From: Robinsoniella peoriensis
GTDB lineage: Bacteria; Bacillota; Clostridia; Lachnospirales; Lachnospiraceae
NCBI RefSeq assembly: GCF_000797495.1
Contig: NZ_JTGN01000002.1
Location: 186,001 to 250,000 of the forward strand
Direction of reading: 5' to 3'
Length of the DNA: 64,000 nt
Of the stretch, positions 44,049 to 53,957 are shown one piece after another (position 1 is the first letter of the stretch; each line of letters opens with the position of its first letter). The notes beneath the pieces are model-generated. The model was not told the DNA's origin and searched no databases. It worked only from the letters and a program-made list of their open reading frames with translations. The position numbers were made by a program, and so were the translations under genes.

Positions 44049-45428
44049 CTATTCTCCAAGCAGGCTTTCCCCTATTTTTACAACGTCTCCGGCGCCCATA
44101 GTTATCAACAAGTCACCGTGTATACAATTTTCTAACAAAAAGTTTTCAATCTCGTCAAAACATGGAAAATAATATGCTTCTTTGCCAAGTTCCTCTATTT
44201 TTTTCTGAAGGGTTTTGGAACTGATTCCCAGGTTATCCGTTTCACGGGCGGCATAGATATCAGCAAGCACAACTTTATCAGCCAGTGCCAGCGCTTTTGC
44301 AAAATCGTCCATCAATGCTTTGGTACGTGTATAAGTATGAGGCTGGAATACACACCAGATAGTTTTGTGGGGGTATTGATGTGCCGCGTTCAGTGTAGCA
44401 GTAATTTCCGTGGGGTGGTGTGCGTAATCATCTATAATCGTTACACCGCCGATTTCCCCCTTTTTCTGGAAACGTCTGTCGGTACCGCCAAAGTCAGTCA
44501 GTCCCTGCTGAATTCTATCCAGAGGAATTCCAAGTAATTCACCAAGTGCAAGTGAAGCCAGAGCATTGGAAACATTGTGCTTTCCCGGAACACTCAGAGT
44601 AATATGCCCAATCACTTTGCCATCTCTTACCGCATCAAAAGAACCATGGGCAAAAGCGTCATAGCTGATATTTACCGCACTGTAATGGCTGGACTTTGAA
44701 AATCCGTAGGTTACCACTTTGCAAGGCAGGTCTTTTGTAATTTCTTCATAATCGGGAATGTCCCCGTTGATGATCAGTGTGCCATCTTCCGGCAGTCTTT
44801 TGGCAAATAAGCGAAAAGAATTACGGATGTCATCCAGGTCCTTAAAGAAATCCAGATGGTCTGCATCAATATTCAGAATCAGGCTGATCTTTGGATTAAA
44901 ATGCAAAAAACTGTTTGTATATTCACAGGCTTCCGTCAGAAATGTTTCAGAATTGCCGACGCGGATATTCCCTTCAATCGCTTTTAAGATTCCGCCTACG
45001 GATATGGTAGGATCGGTATCTGCAGCCAGAAGAATGTGGGAAATCATAGACGTTGTGGTTGTTTTGCCATGTGTTCCGGAAACGGCAATGGGTGTTTCGT
45101 AATTCTGCATAATCTGCCCCAGGAGTTCTGCACGGGTCAGCATTGGAATGTTCTTTTGGGCTGCGGCTGCATACTCCGGATTATCCGGATGAATTGCGGC
45201 TGTATATACGACCAGATCTGTTCCATCCTCTATATTAGATGCGCGCTGGCCATAGTATACGTTAACCCCTCTATCCTCCATCCATTTAGTCAGAGGCGAT
45301 TCTTTTGCATCAGAACCGGAGATTTTAAAGTCACGGTCTATTAATATAGAAGCAAGACCGCTCATGCTGATTCCTCCGATACCAATAAAGTGTACATGGA
45401 TAGGCTGCTTAAAATTTATTTCATACAT
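44049..45428 (-). CDS. murC: UDP-N-acetylmuramate--L-alanine ligase
   Basis: Mur ligase of 459 residues. It starts with the MurC-type Rossmann motif FIGIGGISMSGLASIL, has the ATP loop SGTHGKTTTTSM, EACEY, the DDYAHHPTEI block and the C-terminal ITMGAGDV. It adds L-Ala to UDP-MurNAc in the cytoplasm, the first peptide step of peptidoglycan synthesis. AAGGAG precedes the ATG; upstream is a TATAAT (minus, 45490-45495) and a small 8-bp hairpin in the leader. Monocistronic in view. Confidence 0.95.
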   Translation of the reverse strand: MYEINFKQPIHVHFIGIGGISMSGLASILIDRDFKISGSDAKESPLTKWMEDRGVNVYYGQRASNIEDGTDLVVYTAAIHPDNPEYAAAAQKNIPMLTRAELLGQIMQNYETPIAVSGTHGKTTTTSMISHILLAADTDPTISVGGILKAIEGNIRVGNSETFLTEACEYTNSFLHFNPKISLILNIDADHLDFFKDLDDIRNSFRLFAKRLPEDGTLIINGDIPDYEEITKDLPCKVVTYGFSKSSHYSAVNISYDAFAHGSFDAVRDGKVIGHITLSVPGKHNVSNALASLALGELLGIPLDRIQQGLTDFGGTDRRFQKKGEIGGVTIIDDYAHHPTEITATLNAAHQYPHKTIWCVFQPHTYTRTKALMDDFAKALALADKVVLADIYAARETDNLGISSKTLQKKIEELGKEAYYFPCFDEIENFLLENCIHGDLLITMGAGDVVKIGESLLGE

Positions 45429-45984
45429 ATTGATACTCTCCTTATGAAAATCACTCTTTCACAGGCTGTGTGAAAGGCATTCTGTCATCATTATAACCTC
45501 ATATGGATAAAAATTAAAGCATTTCTTGACATTATGGGGGATTAAATTTGAGGTTTTCTGATTAAAGGACGATTTCCCGGGTTCCGGTTGCCGTTACAAA
45601 GCTGGGTTTCGAAGCATGGAGTGGACTCTATGGGAGATCTGAAACACATTCTAAAAAAACACAATATTCGACGGTATTTTTATGCATTTTTAAAACAAAA
45701 CAAAGAATCATGTAAAAATATGACAAAAGATCAAAGGAAAAACAAAGGGAAAATAGCATAAATGTGAAAGAAATGTCGAATAAAAAAAGTGGCTAGACAA
45801 TATTTTGAGCTATTTCTTCTAAAATGAGAGAAAAAAATTTCAAAAAATTGTAAAATATGTTCACTATTTTGGAAAGATGTGGTATAATAAAAAATAACAA
45901 TTTTATTTATGAGAAAATATGATTGTTAACGGGCTATAGATGCATCTGACATCATAGTACTATACTACAGCGAGAGGTGATAGC
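45429..45984. other. Divergent intergenic region murC/glgC
   Basis: 556 bp without a gene. It contains the murC promoter side (TATAAT on minus at 45490-45495), a short decayed match to the mosaic repeat (TTGAGGTTTTCTGATTAAAG near 45548), an A-rich stretch and the glgC promoter at 45860-45888. Confidence 0.5.
45860..45888 (+). promoter_or_regulatory. Promoter of the glgCD operon
   Basis: TTCACT (45860-45865) and an extended -10 TGGTATAAT (TATAAT at 45883-45888) with a 17-bp spacer. The leader to glgC is about 90 bases. Confidence 0.6.
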
Positions 45985-47256
45985 GTGATTAAAAAAGAGA
46001 TGATTGCAATGTTACTTGCAGGAGGACAAGGAAGCCGTCTGGGCGTTCTGACAGCCAAAGTGGCAAAGCCGGCCGTGGCTTTCGGCGGAAAGTACCGTAT
46101 AATTGATTTCCCGCTTAGCAACTGTATTAATTCTGGGGTAGATACAGTTGGTGTCCTGACACAATATCAGCCATTGCGGTTAAATACGCATATTGGAATT
46201 GGTATTCCCTGGGATTTGGATAGGAATATCGGAGGTGTAACAGTACTTCCTCCATATGAAAAAAGTGGCAACAGTGAATGGTATACGGGAACAGCAAATG
46301 CAATTTACCAGAACCTGGGCTATATGGAGAATTATAATCCTGACTATGTTTTAATTCTGTCAGGTGACCATATCTATAAGATGGATTATGAAGTAATGTT
46401 AGATTTCCACAAAGCCAGCAATGCCGACATCAGCATCGCAGTTATGCCCGTACCGATGGAAGAAGCAAGCCGATTTGGCGTAGTAGTGACAGATGATAAT
46501 AACAGAATAACGGAGTTTCAGGAGAAACCGCCAGAACCAAAGAGCAATCTTGCGTCAATGGGTATTTATATTTTCTCATGGAAGGTATTAAAGGAAGCTT
46601 TAATCGCAATGTCTGATCAGAGTAATTGTGATTTTGGTAAACATATTATTCCGTATTGCCATGAAAAGGGAGATAAGCTTGTAGCTTATGAGTATAACGG
46701 CTATTGGAAAGACGTCGGAACATTAGGTTCTTACTGGGAAGCAAATATGGAACTGATCGATATCATTCCGGAGTTTAACTTATATGAAGAGTTCTGGAAG
46801 ATATACACAAGCAGTGAAATTATTCCTCCGCAGTATATATCTTCTGAGTCGGTAATTGAAAGGTGTATCATCGGCGATGGTACAGAGGTTTATGGTGAGG
46901 TACATAATTCTGTCATTGGAGCCGGGGTAACGATCGGAAAGGGAGCTGTCATTCGTGACTCGATTATCATGAGGGGAACCAAGATCGGCGATGGTGCTGT
47001 TCTGGACCGCTCTATCGTAGCTGAGAACACGGAAATCGGACAAGGCGCAGTGCTTGGCATAGGCGAAGAAGTTCCAAACAAATTAAAACCAAATGTTTAT
47101 TCTTTTGGTTTAGTAACGGTAGGTGAAAATTCTTACATTCCGCCAAATGTGAAAATCGGAAAGAACACAGCAGTGGATGGAATTACAAGAGCGGAGGATT
47201 ATCCGGATGGCGTACTGGAGAGTGGAGAAACTTTAGTTAAGGCAGGTGAAGCGTGA
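45985..47256 (+). CDS. glgC: Glucose-1-phosphate adenylyltransferase
   Basis: ADP-glucose pyrophosphorylase of 423 residues. N-terminal nucleotidyltransferase domain with [15 protein letters not shown] and [19 protein letters not shown], catalytic [11 protein letters not shown], and a C-terminal left-handed beta-helix domain (repeats such as [17 protein letters not shown]). It makes ADP-glucose for glycogen. Start is GTG 45985 with AGAGGTGAT upstream. glgD overlaps its stop codon. Confidence 0.95.
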   Translation: MIKKEMIAMLLAGGQGSRLGVLTAKVAKPAVAFGGKYRIIDFPLSNCINSGVDTVGVLTQYQPLRLNTHIGIGIPWDLDRNIGGVTVLPPYEKSGNSEWYTGTANAIYQNLGYMENYNPDYVLILSGDHIYKMDYEVMLDFHKASNADISIAVMPVPMEEASRFGVVVTDDNNRITEFQEKPPEPKSNLASMGIYIFSWKVLKEALIAMSDQSNCDFGKHIIPYCHEKGDKLVAYEYNGYWKDVGTLGSYWEANMELIDIIPEFNLYEEFWKIYTSSEIIPPQYISSESVIERCIIGDGTEVYGEVHNSVIGAGVTIGKGAVIRDSIIMRGTKIGDGAVLDRSIVAENTEIGQGAVLGIGEEVPNKLKPNVYSFGLVTVGENSYIPPNVKIGKNTAVDGITRAEDYPDGVLESGETLVKAGEA

Positions 47257-48374
47257 TGAGAGCGATAGGAATGATTTTAGCAGGTGGCAACAGTCACAGA
47301 ATGGGAGATTTATCAAATAAGAGAGCCATTGCAGCAATGCCCATTGCAGGCAGCTATCGAAGCATCGACTTCGCGTTAAGTAACATGTCTAATTCTTCTA
47401 TACAAAAAGTGGCGGTATTGACACAGTACAATGCGAGATCTTTAAATGAACATTTAAGTTCTTCGAAATGGTGGGATTTTGGAAGAAAGCAGGGTGGTTT
47501 GTTTGTATTTACACCAACCATCACTTCTGATAATAGTTTCTGGTATCGGGGGACAGCAGATGCGATCTATCAGAATCTGGATTTTCTGAAGAAAAGCCAT
47601 GAACCATATGTGATCATTGCATCCGGTGACGGTGTGTACAAGCTGGATTATAATAAAGTGCTGGAATATCATATTGAGAAGAAAGCGGATATTACAGTTG
47701 TATGCAAAGATATGGCTCCAAGCGAAGATATAACAAGATTCGGTGTCCTGAAAATGAATGAGGACAGCAGAATCGAAGAGTTTGAAGAAAAACCAATGGT
47801 TTCATCCTGGAATACTGTTTCTACCGGTGTATATATTATCCGCAGAAGACAGCTGATCGAATTGATCGAAAGATGTGCACAGGAAGACAGGCATGATTTT
47901 GTAAAGGATATTCTGATTCGCTATAAGAACCTGAAGAGAATCTATGGTTATAAAATGAAAGAATACTGGAGCAACATTGCTACGGTAGAGTCTTATTATA
48001 AAACAAATATGGATTTTCTGAAACCGGAAGTGAGAGATTATTTCTTCCGTCAGTATCCGGATGTATATTCCAAGGTTGATGATCTTCCGCCTGCTAAGTA
48101 TAATCCGGGCAGTGAAGTGAAAAACAGCCTGATATCCAGTGGATGTATCATTAACGGGCATGTAGAAAATTCGGTGTTGTTTAAGAAGACTTTTGTGGGT
48201 GAGAATTGTGTGATTAAGAATTCCATTATCCTGAATGATGTATATCTGGGTGATAATACATATATTGAAAATTGTATTGTTGAATCCCGCGATACCATAC
48301 GGGCGAATTCTTATCATGTTGGCGAGGACAAAATAAAAATTGTTATAGAAAAAAACGAACGCTACGTACTATAA
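47256..48374 (+). CDS. glgD: Glucose-1-phosphate adenylyltransferase regulatory subunit GlgD
   Basis: GlgC homologue of 372 residues in which the catalytic and activator sites are altered (ILAGGNSHRMGDLSN in place of GGxGxRL, and ASGDGVYKLDY in place of [10 protein letters not shown]). In Firmicutes GlgD forms a heterotetramer with GlgC and raises its activity. ATG 47256 overlaps the glgC stop; GTG 47253 is also open. The beta-helix domain is shorter than in GlgC. No glgA follows. Confidence 0.92.
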   Translation: MRAIGMILAGGNSHRMGDLSNKRAIAAMPIAGSYRSIDFALSNMSNSSIQKVAVLTQYNARSLNEHLSSSKWWDFGRKQGGLFVFTPTITSDNSFWYRGTADAIYQNLDFLKKSHEPYVIIASGDGVYKLDYNKVLEYHIEKKADITVVCKDMAPSEDITRFGVLKMNEDSRIEEFEEKPMVSSWNTVSTGVYIIRRRQLIELIERCAQEDRHDFVKDILIRYKNLKRIYGYKMKEYWSNIATVESYYKTNMDFLKPEVRDYFFRQYPDVYSKVDDLPPAKYNPGSEVKNSLISSGCIINGHVENSVLFKKTFVGENCVIKNSIILNDVYLGDNTYIENCIVESRDTIRANSYHVGEDKIKIVIEKNERYVL

Positions 48375-48415
48375 CATTTTAAATTACGACTATATATGGA
48401 AAGGGGCTAAAAGAC

Positions 48416-48703
48416 ATGAATATTACAGATGTCAGGGTACGTAAAGTTGCAAAGGAAGGTAAGATGAAGGCGGTAGTTTCAATTACAATTGATGATGAGT
48501 TTGTTGTTCATGATATTAAAGTAATTGAAGGAGAAAAGGGGTTATTTATAGCCATGCCAAGCAGAAAGGCATCCGACGGAGAATATAGAGATATCGCACA
48601 TCCTATTAATTCCCAGACAAGAGACCGTATTCAGGGTATCATCCTGGATCAGTACGAGGCTGTTGTAGCAGCGGAACCTGAATCGGAAGAGGCAGCTTAT
48701 TAA
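48416..48703 (+). CDS. spoVG: Septation/sporulation regulator SpoVG
   Basis: A 95-residue protein with the near-invariant SpoVG sequence ([30 protein letters not shown]). SpoVG is a small nucleic-acid-binding regulator affecting sporulation, division and envelope genes. It follows glgD by 41 bp and may be read from the same transcript. It is followed by a terminator at 48821-48855. Confidence 0.95.
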   Translation: MNITDVRVRKVAKEGKMKAVVSITIDDEFVVHDIKVIEGEKGLFIAMPSRKASDGEYRDIAHPINSQTRDRIQGIILDQYEAVVAAEPESEEAAY

Positions 48704-48820
48704 TTTAGCAACGAAGATTTTATAGAAGTAAACCAGTATAGCACAAGGTAAAAAACGAAACATTGGTTATTTGCCGCATAGTTATGCAGGCAGTACAGGA
48801 AAAGAGAAAAGGTTATGTTT

Positions 48821-48855
48821 ATACGCTCTGCTGTGGGAGGCAGGGCGTATTTTTT
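48821..48855 (+). terminator. Intrinsic terminator after spoVG
   Basis: ATACGCTCTGC (48821-48831) pairs with GCAGGGCGTAT (48840-48850) with one G-T pair and is followed by TTTTT. Confidence 0.8.
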
Positions 48856-48907
48856 GTGTAAAAATACACACTGGATTCCCGGGGGCGGCTTTCAATAAAA
48901 TAAATGA

Positions 48908-49012
48908 TCATATAATTAAGAAATATTCATATAAAATCATTGAAATGAACTTAAAAATGTAGTAATATAAACATATCAACTGAAACGAACATAATAATAA
49001 TGAATTATATGA
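48908..49012. promoter_or_regulatory. Control region of ulaG with repeated TCATATAA sites
   Basis: TCATATAAT at 48908-48916, TCATATAAA at 48927-48935 and the inverted form ATTATATGA at 49004-49012 match the half-site of the DeoR-gene palindrome at 55406-55426. A possible promoter, TTGAAA (48940-48945) with TAATAT (48963-48968) and a 17-bp spacer, lies between them. Confidence 0.6.
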
Positions 49013-49033
49013 TTATTTAAGGAGGAACTGTGT

Positions 49034-50092
49034 ATGAGTAAAGTGGATGAGATCACAAGAGAGAATTGGATTTTGGGAGCATTTCCGGAATGGGGAACAT
49101 GGCTGAATGAAGAAATTGATGCAGAGAAAGTGGAAAAAGGCACCGTAGCCATGTGGTGGCTTGGCTGCACCGGGATTTGGGTTAAGTCAGAGGGCAATGC
49201 AAATATTGCGATAGATCTTTGGTTTGGCAATGGAAAAAGAACAAAGAAAAAACCATATATGGATGAATACCACCAAATGAGAAATATGACTGGCGGCAGG
49301 CTGATGCAGCCAAATCTGCGTGCGATGCCGATTGTTTATGATCCGTTTGCAGTAACAACAGTGGATGCAGTATTATCTACACATTATCACAATGATCATA
49401 TCGATCCTTTTTTTGCAGCGGCAGTTCTGAAAAACTGTAAAGATGACGTACCATTTATCGGGCCTTTAGAAAGTGTGAACAAATGGCTCAGCTACGGTGT
49501 TCCAAAGGAGCGCTGTAAAATTGTGAAGCCCGGAGATGTAGTGAAAGTCAAAGATGTGGAAATCGTTGTTCTTGATTCTTTTGACAGAACCTGTATCGTT
49601 ACGGCTGAAAAACCGCTTGCAGGGATCTGCCCGACGGATATGGATGATAAAGCGGTTAACTATCTGATCAAAACCCCGGGTGGAAATATCTACCACAGCG
49701 GAGATTCGCATTATTCTGTTTATTATGCGAAACATGGAAAAGATCATAAGATAGATGTAGCATTTGGCTCTTATGGAGAAAATCCGGCGGGAAATCAGGA
49801 TAAGATGACTTCGGTAGATATTCTGAGAATGGCTGAAGCGCTGCAGACGGAAGTAGTTATTCCATTTCATTATGATGTATGGACGAATTTTAAAGCAGAT
49901 CCGGCTGAAATTATGATGTTGTACAATTTCAAAAAACATGTGCTGGATTATAAGTTTAAACCATTCATCTGGGATGTTGGCGGCAAATTTATCTATCCGA
50001 ACGATAAAGATAAACTGCAGTACCATTACCGCAGGGGATTTGAAGATTGCTTTGCGGATGAACCGAATGTTCCGTTTAGAAGTGTACTGTAA
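49034..50092 (+). CDS. ulaG: L-ascorbate-6-phosphate lactonase
   Basis: Metallo-beta-lactamase-fold lactonase of 352 residues, the normal UlaG length. It shows [21 protein letters not shown] at the start, WWLGCTGIW, the metal motif H-x-H-x-D-H in [11 protein letters not shown], and [10 protein letters not shown]. It hydrolyses the lactone ring of L-ascorbate 6-phosphate, the product of the ascorbate PTS. AAGGAGG precedes the ATG. It opens the Ula island and carries candidate DeoR-regulator sites upstream. Confidence 0.95.
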   Translation: MSKVDEITRENWILGAFPEWGTWLNEEIDAEKVEKGTVAMWWLGCTGIWVKSEGNANIAIDLWFGNGKRTKKKPYMDEYHQMRNMTGGRLMQPNLRAMPIVYDPFAVTTVDAVLSTHYHNDHIDPFFAAAVLKNCKDDVPFIGPLESVNKWLSYGVPKERCKIVKPGDVVKVKDVEIVVLDSFDRTCIVTAEKPLAGICPTDMDDKAVNYLIKTPGGNIYHSGDSHYSVYYAKHGKDHKIDVAFGSYGENPAGNQDKMTSVDILRMAEALQTEVVIPFHYDVWTNFKADPAEIMMLYNFKKHVLDYKFKPFIWDVGGKFIYPNDKDKLQYHYRRGFEDCFADEPNVPFRSVL

Positions 50093-50142
50093 ATATAGTC
50101 TGTAAAATTACAGGATAAGTGGATATGGTAAACGATTGTATT

Positions 50143-50172
50143 TTGTTGTAAAGTACTATATGTGTGTATAAT
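50143..50172 (+). promoter_or_regulatory. Possible promoter before the EIIA gene
   Basis: TTGTTG (50143-50148) and TATAAT (50167-50172) with an 18-bp spacer; no half-site of the DeoR-type operator was seen here. Confidence 0.4.
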
Positions 50173-50248
50173 AGCTGCAACTAATATTTTATAAGAAACA
50201 TTAGCGTAGTAAGAATATTGCGGGAAAGAAGAGAGGTAGGTAAGTATT

Positions 50249-50710
50249 ATGTTATTAAAGGAATTAGCAGATCAGAACAGAGTATGTTTTCATCAGAAAT
50301 TTGATACCTGGGAAGAGGCGGTGGCAGCGTCCTGTCAGCCGCTGCTGGCGGATGGTTCTATCGAACAGGCATATGTGGATTCGGTAATTGCATGTGTAAA
50401 GAAATACGGTCCTTATATTGTATTTGCTCCCAATATTGCAATGCCTCATTCACAGGAGGGAGCAGTAGGAGTAAATGACACGGCGGTATCCTTTATGAAA
50501 GTCGAAGAGCCGGTACATTTTGAAGAAGGAAACCCGGAAAAGGATGCCAGATTATTCTTCGTGCTGGCATCCAAAGATCATACCATGCATATGCAGAATA
50601 TGGAGAAGCTTGCAAATATGCTTTTGACAGCTGATATCATGGATGCGCTTTTGGAAGTGAAAAGTGTAGAAGACCTGCTGGCATTGGATGAAAAATACTC
50701 CGGATTATAA
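50249..50710 (+). CDS. ulaC: PTS EIIA component, ascorbate/mannitol-fructose type
   Basis: Phosphocarrier of 153 residues in the fructose/mannitol EIIA fold. The phospho-acceptor is H67 in PNIAMPHSQEG, followed by the typical VHFEEGNPEKDARLFFVLASKDHTMH strand region (shown here as its parts EEGNPEKD and FFVLASKD). It accepts phosphate from HPr and passes it to EIIB (53958-54257). Separated from EIIB and EIIC by the creatininase and HAD genes. Confidence 0.9.
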   Translation: MLLKELADQNRVCFHQKFDTWEEAVAASCQPLLADGSIEQAYVDSVIACVKKYGPYIVFAPNIAMPHSQEGAVGVNDTAVSFMKVEEPVHFEEGNPEKDARLFFVLASKDHTMHMQNMEKLANMLLTADIMDALLEVKSVEDLLALDEKYSGL

Positions 50711-50714
50711 AATT

Positions 50715-51455
50715 ATGACGAGAAATTTGTTTTATTCAAACTGGGAAGATGCAAAGAATAAAATCCAAAACAGCGCAGGTGTGATCCTGACTCTGGGATC
50801 AGTGGAAGAACATGGATTTCACCTTCCGATGGGAACGGATACAATCATTGCGGAAGCACTGGCGGAAGAAATCTGCAGGCGCCAGAATCTGTATTTTTAT
50901 CCTTGTGTTACTTATGGGCAGGTATGGTCTGCACGGGATTTTGAAGGGACTGTATCCATTTCTTCGGACTGTCTGAAAGAATATTGTGTACAGGCTGCAA
51001 AAAGTATACAAAGAGCCGGGGCGAAGCGGTTATTTATATTTTCCTTTCATAACGGCAATCATAAAGTAATTACAGAGGTACTGCGCATCTTAAAGGATGA
51101 GGACAGCAGGCCGGAGGCATACCATATATCACTGTCGGGAATCGAAAAAAACGTAGAGGATATTTTAACTACACCCCTTTGGAATGGCAAGGTGTGGCAT
51201 GCAGGTGAATTAGAAACGTCTCTCATGCTGCATCTAAGACCTGAGTTAGTCCATATGGAGAAAGCCACCTGCGAATTTCCGGAAGTACCAAAGGCATATG
51301 CCCTGTCGGCGGTCCCCTGGAAAAGCTTTTTGAAATCCGGAGCATTTGGAGATGCATCCAGTGCCACGGCTGAAAAAGGCGGTCGTTTATATGAACGAAT
51401 GTGCAATGAACTCAGCAGTCAAATAGAAGAAGTTATAAAAGCTATGGGAAACTGA
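50715..51455 (+). CDS. Creatininase-family metal-dependent amidohydrolase
   Basis: A 246-residue creatininase-fold enzyme. The binuclear metal site can be placed: E and H in GSVEEHGFHLPMGTDT with D of TD, H in FSFHNGNHK and E in WHAGELETSLML. Known members act on creatinine, formamidopyrimidines or peptides (MftE). Starts are weak: ATG 50715 lies just past the EIIA stop, ATG 50688 overlaps EIIA. It sits between EIIA and the HAD phosphatase in the Ula island, where no such enzyme is needed for the classic pathway. A lactone, lactam or amide hydrolysis step on the imported substrate is a possibility. Confidence 0.85.
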   Translation: MTRNLFYSNWEDAKNKIQNSAGVILTLGSVEEHGFHLPMGTDTIIAEALAEEICRRQNLYFYPCVTYGQVWSARDFEGTVSISSDCLKEYCVQAAKSIQRAGAKRLFIFSFHNGNHKVITEVLRILKDEDSRPEAYHISLSGIEKNVEDILTTPLWNGKVWHAGELETSLMLHLRPELVHMEKATCEFPEVPKAYALSAVPWKSFLKSGAFGDASSATAEKGGRLYERMCNELSSQIEEVIKAMGN

Positions 51456-51476
51456 GTAATAAAGGAGGTGGATTAG

Positions 51477-52307
51477 GTGGGGGATATTAAATTAATTGTC
51501 TGCGATCTGGATGGAACGCTTTTGAACAGCAAGAAGAAGATAAGCAGCTATACCAGAAAGGTACTGATGAAAACAAAGGAGCTTGGAATCCATATTTGTT
51601 TTGCGTCCGGCAGAGATGAGCAGATGATGGCAGTATATAGTAAATGCATTGGTGGATGCAGCTATATGCTTTCGAATAACGGGGCTCTGGTACGTGACAC
51701 CACAGGAAACATCTTATATGAAGCAGCATTGGAGAAGCCGGATATACAACAGATCCTGGCTTTTCTTACGCAGCGGCAGATGGTTTTCATGATGTATACA
51801 GCTCAGACGATGTATTTTTCAAATGACAGTGAGAAGCTGAAAAAACGCATTACTAATTATGAAAAACTGTCTGAAGAATTGGGATATCCAATGAAACTGG
51901 CAGCAGAATCTATTACGGCAGATGATATAAACCGGAATTTTGATGATGTTGCCAAGATCGTTGTTTATGAAGACGAAGAGATGCAGATGAATGGATTTTT
52001 GGATTTTGCCAAGAATCTGGAGAATGTTCATTGTGAGTCTACCGGATATGGCCTCCAGGGAGCTTTTCATAAGTCAGTTTCAAAAAGAACGGCACTCTTT
52101 AAAATTATGGGGCATCTGGGAGTTGATAAGAGCCAGGTATGTGTGTTCGGCGATTATGACAATGACCTCAGTATGTTTGAATGCGCAGACCGCAGAATTG
52201 CTATGGGCAACAGTATTGGGTGTCTGAAAGAAGCAGCAAGTGATATAACCCTTAGTAATGATGAGGATGGTGTGGCAGTTTATCTTGAAAAAGAACTGGA
52301 TTTATGA
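51477..52307 (+). CDS. Cof-type HAD-IIB family phosphatase
   Basis: Haloacid dehalogenase-type hydrolase of 276 residues. Motif I VCDLDGTLLNS carries the nucleophile Asp, motif II FASGR, motif III Lys in KRTALFK and motif IV GDYDNDLSMFE; the large C2B cap fills the middle. Start is GTG 51477 with AAAGGAGGTG ideally spaced. Enzymes of this type dephosphorylate sugar phosphates or cofactors. Placed after the creatininase gene, it may remove dead-end sugar phosphates. Confidence 0.9.
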   Translation: MGDIKLIVCDLDGTLLNSKKKISSYTRKVLMKTKELGIHICFASGRDEQMMAVYSKCIGGCSYMLSNNGALVRDTTGNILYEAALEKPDIQQILAFLTQRQMVFMMYTAQTMYFSNDSEKLKKRITNYEKLSEELGYPMKLAAESITADDINRNFDDVAKIVVYEDEEMQMNGFLDFAKNLENVHCESTGYGLQGAFHKSVSKRTALFKIMGHLGVDKSQVCVFGDYDNDLSMFECADRRIAMGNSIGCLKEAASDITLSNDEDGVAVYLEKELDL

Positions 52308-52386
52308 AAGTAATAATTATAAATGAACGAAATGACAAAATATATGAATGTTTAGAGGGTAAAAATATCATTAAAGTATAAAATAA

Positions 52387-52447
52387 TCATATAATAATGA
52401 AATAATCATAAAAATCAATTGACATATTTCATAAAAATAATTATAAT
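52387..52447. promoter_or_regulatory. Consensus SigA promoter and operator half-sites before ulaA
   Basis: TTGACA (52419-52424) and TATAAT (52442-52447) with exactly 17 bp between them, a perfect consensus promoter. TCATATAAT at 52387-52395 and TTTCATAAAAAT in the spacer resemble the DeoR-type half-site. A promoter this strong probably needs repression. Confidence 0.75.
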
Positions 52448-52538
52448 AAGCATATAAGTTAAAGCATATTACACACGATAACGATTGTCCAGGGTGGGGC
52501 GGATAAGAGGGACGTGGAAATACGAAAGGAGAGGGATT

Positions 52539-53891
52539 ATGCTAAACTATATTTTGGATTTACTTTTGAAACAAATTTTCGGCCAGCCATTTTTACTTAT
52601 GGCAATCATCGTTTTCATTGGTTACGTTGCAATGAAGCAAAAGTTCTCTAAGGCAATTACGGGGGCTGCGAAAGCTTCAATCGGTGTTATTGTAATGGGG
52701 ATGGGATCGGGCGCCCTGATTGCAAATTTTGGTAAGTTACTTACAGCATTACAGAATGCAACCGGAATTCAGGGTGCGGGCCTGAATACTTATCCTACGA
52801 TGACAGCAGCTTACGAAAAGATGGACAAGATTTTAGGGGATGGAACAGGAGCTTCCTGGGGGATTTATACGTTACTGGTTGCTTTTATCCTGAACCTGGT
52901 ATTGGTTGCACTTCGTAAATTTACTAAGATCCGTGCCGTTTATTTAACCGGTAATGCAATGATTGTACAGGCTGGTATCAGTACTTACATTGTTTGGAGG
53001 TTCTTAGGACTTGGCATGATCCCTACCGTATTAATTGCAGCAGCAGTAACAGCATTGTACTGGGGTGTCTGTTCTACACTGCTGATTAAACCTACTCATG
53101 AAATAACAGGAGCAGACTTTACAATTGCCCATCAGCAGATGGTTGTCAGCTATATTGCATATAAAGTTGCTCCAAAACTGGGACATCCGGATAAAGACGA
53201 TATTGAGAAGAAGAAAATGCCGGAATCTCTGAATTTCTTACAGGATAACGTTATTGCAACGGCGCTCGTAATGTTTATTTCCACAGCGATTATTTTCCTG
53301 GTTATCGGCGGCGACCAGATCGACTGGCTCAGAAGTGCAGACGGATTGAACCAGGGCGGACTGAAGAACAACATTGTATTCCTGGTATGGATTGGTATCA
53401 CACTGACTGCAAACATCGTTGTTCTCTTATATGGTGTTCGAATGTTTGTAGGTGAATTAATGATCTCCTTTAAGGGTATTTCTGAAAAACTGCTTCCTGG
53501 TGCGGTTGCAGGTGTTGACTGTGCTGCGATATTCGCATTTGCACCGAAGTCAGTAGTGCTGGGACTCCTCTTTGGAGCATTGGGACAGTTAATCGGACTT
53601 GGCGGATTATTAATTTTTAAATCCCCGATATTCCTGGTACCCGGATTTATACCGTTATTCTTTGATAATGCTACGATCGCAATCTTTGCAAATAAGTTTG
53701 GAGGCTGGAAAGCAGCAGGCGTCATTTGTACCGTAAATGGTATTATCCAGATTTTGGGTTCGGCACTGGCGGTTCAGATGCTGCAGCTTACATGGTGGCA
53801 GGGAAGTGCCGATTATGCAACACTTTGGGTGGCAATTATTGCCATATTCAAAGGTATCGGCCAATTATTCGGAATACCGATTGCAGGTTAG
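52539..53891 (+). CDS. ulaA: PTS ascorbate-specific EIIC
   Basis: Membrane channel of the ascorbate PTS, 450 residues with about 11 membrane segments. Family landmarks: an N-terminal YILDLLLKQIFGQPFLL, GAAKASIGVIVMGMGSGAL, LNTYPTMTAAYEKM and the C-terminal LFFDNATIAIFANKFGGWK. ATG 52539 has GAAAGGAGAGGG upstream; the open extension to 52485 is not supported. It takes up and phosphorylates L-ascorbate or a close sugar acid with EIIB and EIIA. Confidence 0.94.
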   Translation: MLNYILDLLLKQIFGQPFLLMAIIVFIGYVAMKQKFSKAITGAAKASIGVIVMGMGSGALIANFGKLLTALQNATGIQGAGLNTYPTMTAAYEKMDKILGDGTGASWGIYTLLVAFILNLVLVALRKFTKIRAVYLTGNAMIVQAGISTYIVWRFLGLGMIPTVLIAAAVTALYWGVCSTLLIKPTHEITGADFTIAHQQMVVSYIAYKVAPKLGHPDKDDIEKKKMPESLNFLQDNVIATALVMFISTAIIFLVIGGDQIDWLRSADGLNQGGLKNNIVFLVWIGITLTANIVVLLYGVRMFVGELMISFKGISEKLLPGAVAGVDCAAIFAFAPKSVVLGLLFGALGQLIGLGGLLIFKSPIFLVPGFIPLFFDNATIAIFANKFGGWKAAGVICTVNGIIQILGSALAVQMLQLTWWQGSADYATLWVAIIAIFKGIGQLFGIPIAG

Positions 53892-53957
53892 TTTAAACAG
53901 GGTTAGAATAAAAAGTGACAATTATAAATAAGCAAATTGCTGAAAGGAGCAAAAGAG

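Larger units (their letters stand above)
48704..49033. other. Intergenic region between spoVG and ulaG
   Basis: 330 bp with no gene: the spoVG terminator at 48821-48855, then an AT-rich ulaG control region with three TCATATAA half-sites (48908-49012). Confidence 0.6.

Noticed and set aside
47256-48374. glgD as a second catalytic GlgC
   Set aside because: The substrate loop and the SGDH motif are altered in the way typical of the GlgD regulatory subunit.
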